64,000 nt of DNA from Nocardia uniformis NBRC 13702 (GCF_001613345.1 NZ_BDCE01000075.1:1-64000), one strand, 5' to 3'. Numbered from the stretch's first letter, positions 26,249-35,629 are shown. Notes: generated by a model from the letters alone, not told the origin. Translations and numbers: made by a program.

Positions 26249-26929
26249 CTATCCCGACGATGACGTGGAGCCGACCCAAGCGGAGAAAGCGCCCGGATTT
26301 CGTGTCTGCAACAGCACCCGGCCCGGCCCGATGAAGTCGAAGACGAAACCCTCACCGGATTTCAGCGATTGCAGCGACCGGCCCGAGACCGCCCGCCGGA
26401 TGGTGAAGTTCATGGCCAGGTCGTAGGCCACCACATGCCCGGTATCAATGGTCACCGGCTCGCCCGGCGCGAGGTCGATGACGTCGATGGCGCCGAATAC
26501 CCCGAGCACCACCTCACCGTGCCCGTGCGCCCGCAGTCCGAAGCCGCCCTCGCCGCCGAACAGATTCGCGAATCCACCCCACTTCGCCTCGACGGTCACG
26601 CCGTGCGAGTTGGCGATCCAGCCGCCGCGACTGATGAAGTACGGCCGGTCCGGCACGAGCGGCAGGTTGAGCATGTCGCCGGGCAACGCGGGTGCGACAT
26701 CCACCCAGCCGCCCTGCTGTGGCGCGGTGAATGTGGAGACGAAGAATGATTCGCCCGCCAGTACCGATCGCTTCAGCCCGGCGAGGATCCCGCCCTCGGC
26801 CTTGGCCTCCAAGGTGACTCCCGCCGAGTGCGCCACCATGGCCCCACTTTCGACCCGCATCGGCTCACCTCCGGCGAGGAAGCACCGCGCGATGGTCGAT
26901 GACGGATTGTGGCGCAGTTGAACCTTCAT
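26249..26929 (-). CDS. AIM24-family protein
   Basis: A 226-residue protein of the AIM24/TIGR00266 double-psi beta-barrel-like family, whose biochemical role is unclear. Evidence is the start MKVQLRHNPSSTIARCFLAG, glycine-rich strands (VESGAMVAHSAGVTLEAKAE, GGILAGLKRSVLAGESFFVS) and the closing region FDFIGPGRVLLQTRNPGAF. The frame is open further upstream, but the family begins at MKVQ. It lies 115 bp downstream of the ABC substrate-binding protein gene on the same strand and may be a separate unit. Confidence 0.88.
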   Translation of the reverse strand: MKVQLRHNPSSTIARCFLAGGEPMRVESGAMVAHSAGVTLEAKAEGGILAGLKRSVLAGESFFVSTFTAPQQGGWVDVAPALPGDMLNLPLVPDRPYFISRGGWIANSHGVTVEAKWGGFANLFGGEGGFGLRAHGHGEVVLGVFGAIDVIDLAPGEPVTIDTGHVVAYDLAMNFTIRRAVSGRSLQSLKSGEGFVFDFIGPGRVLLQTRNPGAFSAWVGSTSSSG

Positions 26930-27044
26930 GCCGCCGAATTTAGCAGCGAGTTCGGACCGATCCGCCCCGTACCTCGCGAACATTCGAACCGGGCGCGTCC
27001 GTTGGTGGACGCCCCGGGTTCGAGTGCGCTTCGAGACAGCCCCG

Positions 27045-28181
27045 CTACTTGCCGCCCTCGAGGAGTACGACCTGTTGCGGCGCATAGGAATCGCCGATGG
27101 TGTCGACGCCCTGCTGCTTCAGTAGATCCAGGGCCTCGGTCACGTACTCATTGGTATAGGCGTCGTCGTCCGGATCCTTGGTGAGTACGGTCGCGCCCTC
27201 CTGATTGCGGGTCTGCTTGGCAATGGTGACGGTGCGATCCCAGGAGACGGTGTCCACCATGCCGATTCCCTTCGGGGACGGCCAGATCAGTTTGTTCACC
27301 TCATTGATCTGCCACTGCTGGTGGCTGGCGCCGAGCGTGCTGCCCGCGGCGACGGTGATATCGCGGCACTGGTCGACATTGTCGCGGCAGAAGATCCACC
27401 CCTGCAGCGACGCGGCCAGGAATCTCACCGTCAGATCCTGGTACGAGGCATCCTTCAGCTTGTCGGTATTCGCCCAGATCGCGTCCTGGAGCATGGCGAC
27501 GTCCTGGTCGTTCCAGTCGATGGTGGTGAAATCGTCTGCGGTGTAGAGCTCTCCGGTCGCCGGGTTCTCGGTCTCGAGCAGCTGGGCGTACTCGTTGTAG
27601 GACATGGCTTGGGCGGCGTCGATATCGCCCGCGAGGAAGGCGTTCATATCGAACTGCTGCTGTACCAGACGCACATCTTCGGCCGGGTCGAGTCCGGCCT
27701 GGGTCATACCCGCGAAGAGTTCGAATTCATTGCCGTAGCCCCAGTTTCCGACGGTCTTACCGCGCAGGTCTGCGGGGCCGGCGATTCCGGCGTCCTTGAA
27801 CGCGACCTGGGTGGTGCCGGAGCGCTGGAAAATCTGCGCCACCTCGGTGATCCCGGCTCCGGACTCACGGGAGGCGAGGGCTTTGGGCACCCAGGCGACC
27901 GCGAAATCGGTTTGTCCCTGGGCGAGTACGGTCTGCGGAACGATATCGGTACCGCCGTCGATGATTTCGACCTCGAGGCCCTGTTCGCGGTAGAAGCCCT
28001 GCGATACCGCGGCGAGATATCCCGCGAACTGGCCCTGTTTGAACCATTGCAGCTGCAGCTTCACCCTGGTGAGGCCGTCGGGCGTGGTGGCGCTCTCGGT
28101 GGTACTACACCCGGTCAGGGCCGCCACCGCCACTGCCGCCACAGCGAGACAGGAACTCAGTTTCCTTCTGGTACTTCTCAT
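27045..28181 (-). CDS. ABC transporter substrate-binding lipoprotein (NMT1/SsuA-like), putative pyrimidine/hydantoin uptake
   Basis: A 378-residue lipoprotein. The N terminus MRSTRRKLSSCLAVAAVAVA followed by ALTGC is a signal peptide with a lipobox. The mature part has the NMT1/THI5-like pattern VKLQLQWFKQGQFAGYLAA, GFYREQGLEVEIIDGG and QGQTDFAVAW. It is the last gene of the overlapping operon that also encodes two permeases, an ATPase, dihydropyrimidinase and an N-carbamoyl amidohydrolase, so uracil/thymine, a dihydropyrimidine or a hydantoin is the likely ligand. Its ATG overlaps the permease stop (ATGA) and GGAG lies 8 bases upstream; an in-frame ATG at 28193 is less likely. Confidence 0.85.
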   Translation of the reverse strand: MRSTRRKLSSCLAVAAVAVAALTGCSTTESATTPDGLTRVKLQLQWFKQGQFAGYLAAVSQGFYREQGLEVEIIDGGTDIVPQTVLAQGQTDFAVAWVPKALASRESGAGITEVAQIFQRSGTTQVAFKDAGIAGPADLRGKTVGNWGYGNEFELFAGMTQAGLDPAEDVRLVQQQFDMNAFLAGDIDAAQAMSYNEYAQLLETENPATGELYTADDFTTIDWNDQDVAMLQDAIWANTDKLKDASYQDLTVRFLAASLQGWIFCRDNVDQCRDITVAAGSTLGASHQQWQINEVNKLIWPSPKGIGMVDTVSWDRTVTIAKQTRNQEGATVLTKDPDDDAYTNEYVTEALDLLKQQGVDTIGDSYAPQQVVLLEGGK

Positions 28182-28942
28182 TTGGATCTCCATACAACGG
28201 TGGTGCGGGGTCGGCGGGTGAGGTGCTCGCAGATGACGACGGCAGCGAGGAACAGCAGGCCCAGGAGCATGGCGGCGGTGACGTACGCCCAGGCGCGTGG
28301 ATAGGCGGTATTGGCGGCGGCCGAGGTGATCCGGCTGCCGAGGCCGTGCTGTGGGCCGCCGAAGTATTCGGCGATGATGGCGGCGATCACCGCGCCGGGT
28401 GCGGCGATCCGCAGCCCGGTGAACAGGTGCGGCAACGCGGCGGGCAGCCGGATGGCACGGGTGACCTGCCAGCCGGAGGCGGCGTAGGAGGTCATGAGGT
28501 CGACGTGTACCCGGGGTGCCTGGCGCAGCCCTTTGATGGTGCTGACGTACAGCGGGAAGAAGACCACGATGGCGGCGACCAGGCGGCGCGGTAGGTCGGT
28601 GGTGGTCGAGTACATGGAGTTCAGCAGCGGGGCCAGCGCCACGATCGGTACGGCGGCGGCCGCCGCAGCCAGGGGGCTGAGCAGGCCGTCGATCATGCGG
28701 AATCGCACGGCGACCGTCGCCGCGACAATTCCGCACGCGACACCGACGACCAACCCGACGAGAGCGTTCTTGCCGGTGGCGATGGTGGCGTCCAAGACAC
28801 CGGAGCGATTGGCGTGGAAGGCTTCCGCGATGGCGGTGGGTGCGGGCAGCAGGAAGGACGGCACCGCGGCGACGACGGTCAGCAATTGCCACAGTCCGAT
28901 CAGCGTGACGCCGACGAGCAGCGGTGGGAGCCAGGATCTCAT
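28178..28942 (-). CDS. ABC transporter permease (SsuC/ThiX-like)
   Basis: A 254-residue inner-membrane permease with about six hydrophobic helices and the BPD cytoplasmic loop around MTSYAASGWQVTRAIRLPAA followed by LPHLFTGLRIAAPGA (EAA-type motif). It overlaps the upstream ATPase gene by four bases and the downstream binding-protein gene by four. A second permease at 29790 would form the heterodimeric pore. Confidence 0.88.
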   Translation of the reverse strand: MRSWLPPLLVGVTLIGLWQLLTVVAAVPSFLLPAPTAIAEAFHANRSGVLDATIATGKNALVGLVVGVACGIVAATVAVRFRMIDGLLSPLAAAAAAVPIVALAPLLNSMYSTTTDLPRRLVAAIVVFFPLYVSTIKGLRQAPRVHVDLMTSYAASGWQVTRAIRLPAALPHLFTGLRIAAPGAVIAAIIAEYFGGPQHGLGSRITSAAANTAYPRAWAYVTAAMLLGLLFLAAVVICEHLTRRPRTTVVWRSK

Positions 28943-29793
28943 GGCCGGTCCTGTCTCACGGTCGGTTCGGTGTGGCCGGCGCGCAGTGCTCGGCGCACCG
29001 CCGCCACCGACTCGAAGAACGGTTCGGTGGCACGGATATCGGTGTCGTCGTCGGCCTCGCCGGTCGCACCGGTGTCCACGATCGCGGTAATACGGCCGGG
29101 GCGCGGTGACATGACCACCACGCGATCGGACAGGAACACCGCCTCGGGAATGGAGTGGGTGACGAAAACCACTGCGGCGCCGGTTTCTCCGGCAATCCGC
29201 AACAGCTCGCTCTGCATACGCTCGCGCGTCATCTCGTCGAGTGCGCCGAAGGGTTCGTCCATGAGCAGTAGCGGGGGTTTGCGGGCGAGTGCGCGGGCGA
29301 TGGCGACGCGCTGCTGCATGCCGCCGGACAGTTCGGCCGGATAGCGGCGGGCGAAGTCGCCGAGCCCGGCCATCTCGAGTAGATGGGTACTGCGTTCGCG
29401 GCGTTGACGTTTCGGGACGCGGTGCAGCTCCAGGGGCAGTTCGACATTCTCCTGGACGGTGCGCCAGTCCAGCAGCCCGGATTGCTGGAAGGCGATGCCG
29501 TACTCCTGGTCGATGCGGGCTTGCCGGGCGGTCTTGCCGTGCACGGTGACGGTGCCGCTCGTCGGCTCTTCCAGATCGGCGACAATGCGCAGCAGGGTGG
29601 ATTTGCCACAGCCGGACGGGCCGATGAGGGAGACGAATTCGCCTGCGGCGACGGTCAGCGATACGTCCTCGAGTGCGGTGACCTGCCCCGCCGAGTAGAT
29701 CTTGCCGACCTTGGCCAACTCCACGGCAGCGATCGAAGCCGACTGCGCCACTGTCGAATTGGTCACAGAAGCGCCGGATAGGTGGGCGGTCAA
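28939..29793 (-). CDS. ABC transporter ATP-binding protein (SsuB/TauB-like)
   Basis: A 284-residue ATPase with Walker A GPSGCGKST, Q-loop FQQSGLLDW, signature LSGGMQQR, Walker B LLLMDEPFGALDE and the switch histidine in FVTHSIPEAVFLSDR. It belongs to the nitrate/sulfonate/taurine importer group, which agrees with the NMT1-like binding protein and the two permeases. Both ends overlap neighbouring genes by four bases. Confidence 0.92.
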   Translation of the reverse strand: MTAHLSGASVTNSTVAQSASIAAVELAKVGKIYSAGQVTALEDVSLTVAAGEFVSLIGPSGCGKSTLLRIVADLEEPTSGTVTVHGKTARQARIDQEYGIAFQQSGLLDWRTVQENVELPLELHRVPKRQRRERSTHLLEMAGLGDFARRYPAELSGGMQQRVAIARALARKPPLLLMDEPFGALDEMTRERMQSELLRIAGETGAAVVFVTHSIPEAVFLSDRVVVMSPRPGRITAIVDTGATGEADDDTDIRATEPFFESVAAVRRALRAGHTEPTVRQDRP

Positions 29794-30743
29794 TGGGTAC
29801 CTCCTGACGAGCGGCCGCCCGGCGGGCGGCTGTAGCGGCGCAGCGCCACTTCCACGAGAGCGACCAATCCGGTGATGACGACGCCGAGTAGCGCCGCGGC
29901 GAATACGGCCGCGTACAGGCGGGCGGCGTCACCGGTGGATTGCTGTGAGAACACGATGATCTGGCGACCTATCCCGCCCGCGGTGCCGGTGGAGATCTCG
30001 GCGACCACGGCGCCGATCACCGCCGCGGCGGCGGCCAACCGCAGTGCGGGTAGCAGATGCGGGACCGCGGCGGGCAGACGCAGCCGCAGCAGTGTCGCCC
30101 ACCATCCGGCCGCGAAGCTGTGCAACAGCTCCACCGAAGCCTTCGACGGTGCCTGCAGGCCGCGCAGCATACCGACGGCCACCGGGAAGAACACCAGGTA
30201 GGAGGCGATGACGACAATGCTCATCCAGGGCCGCCACGGCTGCCCGGCAATAACGATCTTCCCGCCCCATCCGGCGACCAGCGGGGCCAGGGCGATGAGC
30301 GGGATGGTTTGCGAGACGACGATATACGGCAGCAGGCCGCGTTCGAGCCAGCGGAACCGTTGCATGAGAACGGCCAGTCCCACCCCGACAACGGTGCCGA
30401 GGAGTAGGGCGAGCAGGGCCAGCCCGAGGGTGAATCCCGTGGTGCGCAACAGGGTCGAGCCCACGGTGCCCGTGCCGTCCTTATCGCCCAGAACGGTGAC
30501 TATCGACCAGATATGTGGCAGCGCACCGTCGGTGGTGCGTGGCAGTACGCGTTGTTCGCCGATGCTCACGCCATTCTCCGGTACGAACGCCTTCACCAGC
30601 TCCCAGACGAGCGCCACCAGACCGAAGGCGGCGAGCGGGTAGAGCACTGTGGCGGTGCGCGATCCGATCCGAGGCCGGTACCGTGCGCGCACCACACTGG
30701 GGGCGGCCGCCTCGACGACGCCGCCGTCCGGAACCGCTGTCAT
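29790..30743 (-). CDS. ABC transporter permease (second subunit)
   Basis: A 317-residue permease. It has a hydrophilic N terminus of about 30 residues, a helix VLYPLAAFGLVALVWELVKA, a periplasmic segment, then five further helices and the coupling-loop motif ELLHSFAAGWWATLLRLRLP followed by AAVPHLLPALRLAA. It forms the importer with the genes downstream. Starts within the end of the luciferase-like gene (ATGA). Confidence 0.88.
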   Translation of the reverse strand: MTAVPDGGVVEAAAPSVVRARYRPRIGSRTATVLYPLAAFGLVALVWELVKAFVPENGVSIGEQRVLPRTTDGALPHIWSIVTVLGDKDGTGTVGSTLLRTTGFTLGLALLALLLGTVVGVGLAVLMQRFRWLERGLLPYIVVSQTIPLIALAPLVAGWGGKIVIAGQPWRPWMSIVVIASYLVFFPVAVGMLRGLQAPSKASVELLHSFAAGWWATLLRLRLPAAVPHLLPALRLAAAAAVIGAVVAEISTGTAGGIGRQIIVFSQQSTGDAARLYAAVFAAALLGVVITGLVALVEVALRRYSRPPGGRSSGGTH

Positions 30744-31777
30744 GTCGATCTCACCGTCGCGGTTGTCGGATGTGCCAACTGCGGTAGCACGGATTCGCCG
30801 TAGGCCTCGAGGGTCGCCGTCTTGGCGTCGTGCTGGAGGTAGACGGCGAACTGGTCGACCCCCAGCGCCTCCAGCTCACGCAATCGCGCGAGATGTTCGG
30901 CGGGGGTGCCGATGACGCAGAACCGGTCGACGATCGCATCCGGTACGAAGTCGGCATGGGTGTTCCCGGCCTGTCCGTGCTGGTTGTAGTCGTAGCCCTG
31001 ACGTCCGGCGATGTATTCGGTGAGCGCCGTGGGTATCTCGCCGTCGGCTCCGTACCGCGAGACGATATCGGCGACGTGATTGCCCACCATGCCGCCGAAC
31101 CAGCGGCATTGTTCCCGAGCGTGCTCGCGCCCGGCCACCGAGCCGTCGGTGATGTAGGCGGGTGCGGCCACACAGATGGTCACCTCCTTCGGATCGCGTC
31201 CGGCGCGTTCGGCGGCGGCCCGCACCCGTTGAATGGTCCAGGCCGTGATATCCGGATCGGCCAGCTGGAGGATGAATCCATCGGCCACCTCCCCGGCCAG
31301 GTCGAGGGCGCGCGGCCCGTATCCGGCCACCCACACCGGCAGGCGGGAGGCGTGCGCCCACGGAAATCGCACCGTGGTCTCACCCACCCGCGCGCTGCGA
31401 CCATTACCCAATTCCCGAATGACATCGATGGATTCGCGCAGGGTCGCCACGGTGGCAGGTGTGCCGCCGAGGGTCCGCACCGCCGAATCACCGCGTCCGA
31501 TCCCGCAGACCGTGCGATTGCCGAACATCTCGTTCAGTGTCGCGAAGGTCGAGGCGGTGACCGTCCAGTCCCGGGTGCAGGGATTGGTGACCATCGGCCC
31601 GACGACGACTTTGCGGGTGGTGGCGAGGATTTGGCTGTAGATGACGTACGGCTCCTGCCACAGCAGATGCGAGTCGAACGTCCACACGTGCGAGAACCCG
31701 TGCGTCTCCGCGATTCTGGCCAGTTCCACCACCCGCGACGAGGGCGGCGTACATTGCAGGACCACACCGATGTCCAT
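30740..31777 (-). CDS. Luciferase-like (LLM class) F420-type oxidoreductase, TIGR03842-like
   Basis: A 345-residue TIM-barrel oxidoreductase starting MDIGVVLQCTPPSSRVVELA. LLM-family marks are GFSHVWTFDSHLLWQEPYV, GPMVTNPCTRDWTVTASTFA and GRGDSAVRTLGGTPAT. Members of the TIGR03842 group are found beside hydantoinase and dihydropyrimidinase genes and are predicted to use F420 or FMN. Here it may oxidise or reduce a pyrimidine-ring intermediate, which is an inference from location. The ATG at 31777 has GGAG eight bases upstream; a GTG three codons earlier is too close to it. Confidence 0.85.
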   Translation of the reverse strand: MDIGVVLQCTPPSSRVVELARIAETHGFSHVWTFDSHLLWQEPYVIYSQILATTRKVVVGPMVTNPCTRDWTVTASTFATLNEMFGNRTVCGIGRGDSAVRTLGGTPATVATLRESIDVIRELGNGRSARVGETTVRFPWAHASRLPVWVAGYGPRALDLAGEVADGFILQLADPDITAWTIQRVRAAAERAGRDPKEVTICVAAPAYITDGSVAGREHAREQCRWFGGMVGNHVADIVSRYGADGEIPTALTEYIAGRQGYDYNQHGQAGNTHADFVPDAIVDRFCVIGTPAEHLARLRELEALGVDQFAVYLQHDAKTATLEAYGESVLPQLAHPTTATVRST

Positions 31778-31798
31778 AGGGCACACTCCGTTCCGGGT

Positions 31799-33214
31799 TC
31801 AGATGAGGTTCTGCGAGAGCGCGCGTTTCACGAACCGGCCGTGGCCGGCGCGTCCCAGATACGCACCGTTGTCGACGATCACCCGGCCGCGCGAGATGAC
31901 CGTGTCGACCCGGCCGTCGATCTCGAAGCCCTCGTAGGCCGAGTAATCCATATTCATGTGATGGGTTTTGCCGACACCGATACTGGTGTGCCCGTTGGGG
32001 TCGTAGACCACGATGTCGGCATCCGCACCCGGACTGATCACACCCTTGCGCGGATACATGCCGAACATGCGGGCGGGGGTGGTACAGCAGACATCCACCC
32101 AGCGCTCCAGGGAGATCCGGCCGTCCTTGACGCCCTGGAACATGAGATCCATCCGGTGTTCGACACCGCCGATGCCATTGGGGATCTTGGAGAAGTCGCC
32201 GAGCCCGAGCTCCTTCTGATCCTTCAGACAGAACGGGCAGTGGTCGGTGGCCACACTGGTGACATCACCGGTGCGGATATAGCGCCACAGCTCATCCTGG
32301 TGGCCCTGTTCCCGGGCGCGCAGCGGTGTCGAGCACACCCATTTCGCACCCTCGAAACCCGGTGCGCCCAACTGCTCTTCGAGCGACAGGTAGAGGTACT
32401 GGGGGCAGGTCTCGCCGAATACGTTCTGGCCCCTACCGCGTGCGGTGGCGATCTGCTCCAGGGCCTGCTTGGCCGATACGTGCACCACATACAGCGGTGC
32501 GCCGGTCACCTGCGCCAGCATGATGGCGCGGTGGGTGGCCTCCTCCTCGAGCTCCCAGGGTCGTGAGGTGCCGTGGAAGTACGGGGCGGTATCGCCGCGT
32601 TGCAGGGCCTGTTCCACGAGAACATCGATGGCTATGCCGTTTTCGGCGTGCATCATCAATAGCGCGCCCAGGTCCCCGGCCTGCTGCATGGCCCGTAGGA
32701 TCTGCCCGTCATCGGAGTAGAAGACCCCCGGATAGGCCATGAACAGTTTGAAACTGGTGACACCCTCCGATACCAATTCCGCCATGCCCGCGAGGGATTC
32801 GGCGTTCACATCGCCGATGATCTGGTGGAATCCGTAGTCGATGGCGCACTGCCCGGCCGCCTTGCCGTGCCATAGCGCGAGAGTGTCCTGTACCCGCTCC
32901 CCCGGCTTCTGGACGGCGAAGTCGACAATGGTGGTGGTACCGCCCCACGCCGCCGCGCGGGTTCCGGTTTCGAAGGTATCGGATGCCTCGGTGCCGCCGA
33001 ACGGCAGCTGCATATGCGTATGCGCGTCCACGCCACCGGGAATCACGTATTTGCCGGTGGCGTCGATAACCGTCGCCGCGGCGGCCGGGTCGCCGAGCGC
33101 GGTGGATCCGGGTTGCAGCACGGCGACGATGGTCTCGTCGTCGACCAGGACGTCGAGTAGCTGGGATCCGGTGGCGGACACCACTGTTCCGCCCTGAATG
33201 AATATGCGGGTCAT
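31799..33214 (-). CDS. hydA: Dihydropyrimidinase / D-hydantoinase
   Basis: This 471-residue amidohydrolase opens the ring of dihydrouracil or dihydrothymine (or 5-substituted hydantoins) to the N-carbamoyl amino acid. Metal site residues are visible: the H-x-H of DAHTHMQLPF, the carboxylated lysine in TSFKLFMAYPG, histidines in LLMMHAENG and LYVVHVSAK, and the aspartate in SVATDHCPFC. The gene overlaps the following N-carbamoyl amidohydrolase by four bases, placing the two consecutive reductive-pathway steps in one coupled unit. Confidence 0.93.
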   Translation of the reverse strand: MTRIFIQGGTVVSATGSQLLDVLVDDETIVAVLQPGSTALGDPAAAATVIDATGKYVIPGGVDAHTHMQLPFGGTEASDTFETGTRAAAWGGTTTIVDFAVQKPGERVQDTLALWHGKAAGQCAIDYGFHQIIGDVNAESLAGMAELVSEGVTSFKLFMAYPGVFYSDDGQILRAMQQAGDLGALLMMHAENGIAIDVLVEQALQRGDTAPYFHGTSRPWELEEEATHRAIMLAQVTGAPLYVVHVSAKQALEQIATARGRGQNVFGETCPQYLYLSLEEQLGAPGFEGAKWVCSTPLRAREQGHQDELWRYIRTGDVTSVATDHCPFCLKDQKELGLGDFSKIPNGIGGVEHRMDLMFQGVKDGRISLERWVDVCCTTPARMFGMYPRKGVISPGADADIVVYDPNGHTSIGVGKTHHMNMDYSAYEGFEIDGRVDTVISRGRVIVDNGAYLGRAGHGRFVKRALSQNLI

Positions 33215-34050
33215 GGCTGCACCAACGGTCCGTAGGCCTCTGGGCGGCGGTCGCGGTAGAAGGCCCAGCGATCGCGCACCACCTTGATCAGATCCATATC
33301 GAGGTCGCGGATCACCAATTCCGGATCGGTATCGGAGGCCACCTCCCCGACGAACTTGCCTTCGGGATCGACGAAGTAGCTGGTGCCGTAGAAGTCGTCG
33401 TCGCCGTACTCGGATTCGACGCCGACCCGGTTGATCGCCCCGATGTAATACTCATTGGCGACCGCGGAGGCGGGCTGCTCCAGCTTCCACAGATAGCTCG
33501 ACAGGCCGCGCGAGGTGGCCGACGGGTTGAAGACGATCTCCGCGCCCGCCAGGCCGAGCGCCCGCCAGCCCTCCGGGAAGTGCCGGTCGTAGCAGATATA
33601 GACACCGATCCGACCGACCGCGGTATCGAATACCGGCCATCCCAGATTGCCGGGCCGGAAGTAGAACTTCTCCCAGAACCCGTTCACCTGCGGAATGTGG
33701 TGCTTGCGGTACTTACCGAGGTAGCTGCCGTCGGCGTCGACCACCGCCGCCGTGTTGTAGAGCAGGCCCGATTGCTCCTGCTCGTAGACCGGCAGCACCA
33801 TGACGATGCCCAATTCCTGTGCCAGCGCGGCGAATCGGTCCACCGTAGGACCGGGTACCGACTCCGCGTACTCATAGAACTTCGCGTCCTGGACCTGACA
33901 GAAGTACGGACCATAGAACAACTCCTGGAAACAGATCACCCGAGCCCCCTGCGCGGCGGCCTGCCGCGCATAGTCCTCGTGCGCTTTGATCATGGACTCC
34001 TTGTCGCCGGTCCAGTTCGTCTGAACCAGCGCCGCTCTCACGATTGCCAT
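33211..34050 (-). CDS. Beta-ureidopropionase (N-carbamoyl-beta-alanine amidohydrolase), nitrilase superfamily
   Basis: A 279-residue carbon-nitrogen hydrolase that releases beta-alanine, CO2 and ammonia from the dihydropyrimidinase product. The catalytic triad is readable: Glu in CFQELFYGPYF, Lys in GKYRKHHIPQ and Cys in VYICYDRHFPEGW. It is the first gene of the seven-gene operon running to 27045. No ribosome site is obvious before the ATG, and an operator-like repeat begins 2 bp upstream, suggesting a very short or leaderless 5' end. Confidence 0.92.
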   Translation of the reverse strand: MAIVRAALVQTNWTGDKESMIKAHEDYARQAAAQGARVICFQELFYGPYFCQVQDAKFYEYAESVPGPTVDRFAALAQELGIVMVLPVYEQEQSGLLYNTAAVVDADGSYLGKYRKHHIPQVNGFWEKFYFRPGNLGWPVFDTAVGRIGVYICYDRHFPEGWRALGLAGAEIVFNPSATSRGLSSYLWKLEQPASAVANEYYIGAINRVGVESEYGDDDFYGTSYFVDPEGKFVGEVASDTDPELVIRDLDMDLIKVVRDRWAFYRDRRPEAYGPLVQP

Positions 34051-34052
34051 GC

Positions 34053-34090
34053 TTTGTGATACTGCACCCTGGACACGTCATTTGTGTTAC
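34053..34090. promoter_or_regulatory. Direct-repeat operator candidate for the MocR regulator
   Basis: TTTGTGATAC (34053-34062) and TTTGTGTTAC (34081-34090) repeat head to tail 28 bp apart, about 2.7 helical turns. They lie in the 121-bp gap between the pyrimidine operon and the divergent MocR gene. MocR/GabR-type regulators are known to bind direct repeats. Confidence 0.5.
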
Positions 34091-34171
34091 AAACCACCGG
34101 AAACAATTTCGCGACCGTAAAAACTCGGGGGCGTCCGCGGCGCGCCCGGCCCCGCCGCGCAGAATGAACCT

Positions 34172-35629
34172 GTGACCGCTGAACTACGTACTCCCGACGC
34201 GCCCCCGCGCGGCGTCGCGTCGAGCGAGCTCGAGGCGGGTCTCGACAGCAATCGCGCCGATGCCATCGCAGCCGGTCTGCTCGACCGCACCGCGGCCGGT
34301 ATCGCCGCCGAGGTCGGTCGCCGAATCCGGTGCGGCACACTGCCACCCGGTGAGCGTCTGCCCACCGTGCGCGATCTGGCCCGCGAGCTGAAGGTCTCCC
34401 CCGCCACCGTCAATCAGGCCTGGCGCGCCCTGGCCTCGGCGGGCGCGATCGTGTCCCGGGGTCGCGCGGGCACCTTCGTCGCGACGACCGTCCCCGCACC
34501 GCACCCCGCCGGACGCTATCAACGGCTGCATTCCCAATCCGACAGCGCTTTCCGTATCGATCTCTCCCGCGGCACCCCCGACCCCGCCCTGCTGCCCGAT
34601 CTGACCTCGGCGCTGCGCGTACTCGGCGGCGACGACGCGATCGACGATCTGTCGGCCACCTACCTGGGCGAGGCCATGCTGCCCGAACTGGAGGCGACCG
34701 TGCGCACCACCTGGCCGCTGCGCGCCGAACGTTTCACGGTCCTCGATGGCGCTCTCGATGCCGTGGACCGACTCCTGGCCGCACATGTGCGGCTCGGTGA
34801 TGCCGTCGCGGTGGAGAACCCGTGCTTCCCACCCTTTCTCGACCTGCTCTCCCGCATGGGCGCGCGACCCATCCCGATCGGCATGGACGATCACGGCCCA
34901 CTCCCGGGCGAACTCGCCGACGCCCTCGCCCGCTACTCCCCCACCGCATTACTGCTCCAGCCGCGCGCCCAGAACCCCACCGGCGCATCACTATCCGCCC
35001 GCCGTGTCCGAGAGCTGACCGACGTACTCGCCGACCACCCACTGCTGATCATCGAAGACGACCACTCCGACGGCATCGCACATTCGCCACTGCGCTCCCT
35101 CGGCGGCCGCCTGCCCGGCCGCACCGTCCACATTCGGTCATACTCGAAATCCCATGGCGCGGACCTGCGGCTGGCCATCGCGGGTGGTCCCGCCGCCTAC
35201 CTCGACCCGGTCGTGGAACGTCGCATGCTCGGCCCGGGTTGGTCCAGTCGGCTCCTGCAGCGCGTCCTGCTGCAGATGCTCACCGACGACACCGCCCGCA
35301 CGACCGTGGCCACGGCCCGCACCACCTACCGGACCCGCGCCGACACCCTGCGTAGGGCACTGGCCCGCCACGGCCTGCACATCGCCCGCGGTGACGGTAT
35401 CAATCTCTGGCTCCCGGTATCGGACGAGAACGCCGCCATGATCGCGCTGGCGGCCTCCGGCATCAAGGCTGCCCCCGGCGGGCCGTTCGAGGTGACCGAG
35501 CATCCACGTACCGATCACCTCCGGCTCACCACCGCCGCCCTGCGCGATGGCGATATCGCCGAGGTGGCGGCACATCTCGCGAGTGCTGCCACGGCGTCAC
35601 CCACCTACCGGCGAGTTCGCCGGGCCTGA
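34172..35629 (+). CDS. MocR-type regulator (GntR HTH plus aminotransferase-like domain)
   Basis: A 485-residue fusion. Residues 40-105 form a GntR winged helix (AAEVGRRIRCGTLPPGERLP, TVRDLARELKVSPATVNQAW). The rest is a fold-type I aminotransferase-like domain with the PLP lysine in IRSYSKSHGADLR and the AENPCFPPF-like segment VENPCFPPFLDLL. MocR proteins sense PLP or amino compounds. It is divergent from the pyrimidine/hydantoin operon and probably controls it, with beta-alanine or a related amine as a plausible signal. Confidence 0.9.
   Translation: MTAELRTPDAPPRGVASSELEAGLDSNRADAIAAGLLDRTAAGIAAEVGRRIRCGTLPPGERLPTVRDLARELKVSPATVNQAWRALASAGAIVSRGRAGTFVATTVPAPHPAGRYQRLHSQSDSAFRIDLSRGTPDPALLPDLTSALRVLGGDDAIDDLSATYLGEAMLPELEATVRTTWPLRAERFTVLDGALDAVDRLLAAHVRLGDAVAVENPCFPPFLDLLSRMGARPIPIGMDDHGPLPGELADALARYSPTALLLQPRAQNPTGASLSARRVRELTDVLADHPLLIIEDDHSDGIAHSPLRSLGGRLPGRTVHIRSYSKSHGADLRLAIAGGPAAYLDPVVERRMLGPGWSSRLLQRVLLQMLTDDTARTTVATARTTYRTRADTLRRALARHGLHIARGDGINLWLPVSDENAAMIALAASGIKAAPGGPFEVTEHPRTDHLRLTTAALRDGDIAEVAAHLASAATASPTYRRVRRA

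Noticed and set aside
30830..32566. 578-codon plus-strand open frame
   Set aside because: Antisense to the LLM oxidoreductase and dihydropyrimidinase, both firmly identified.
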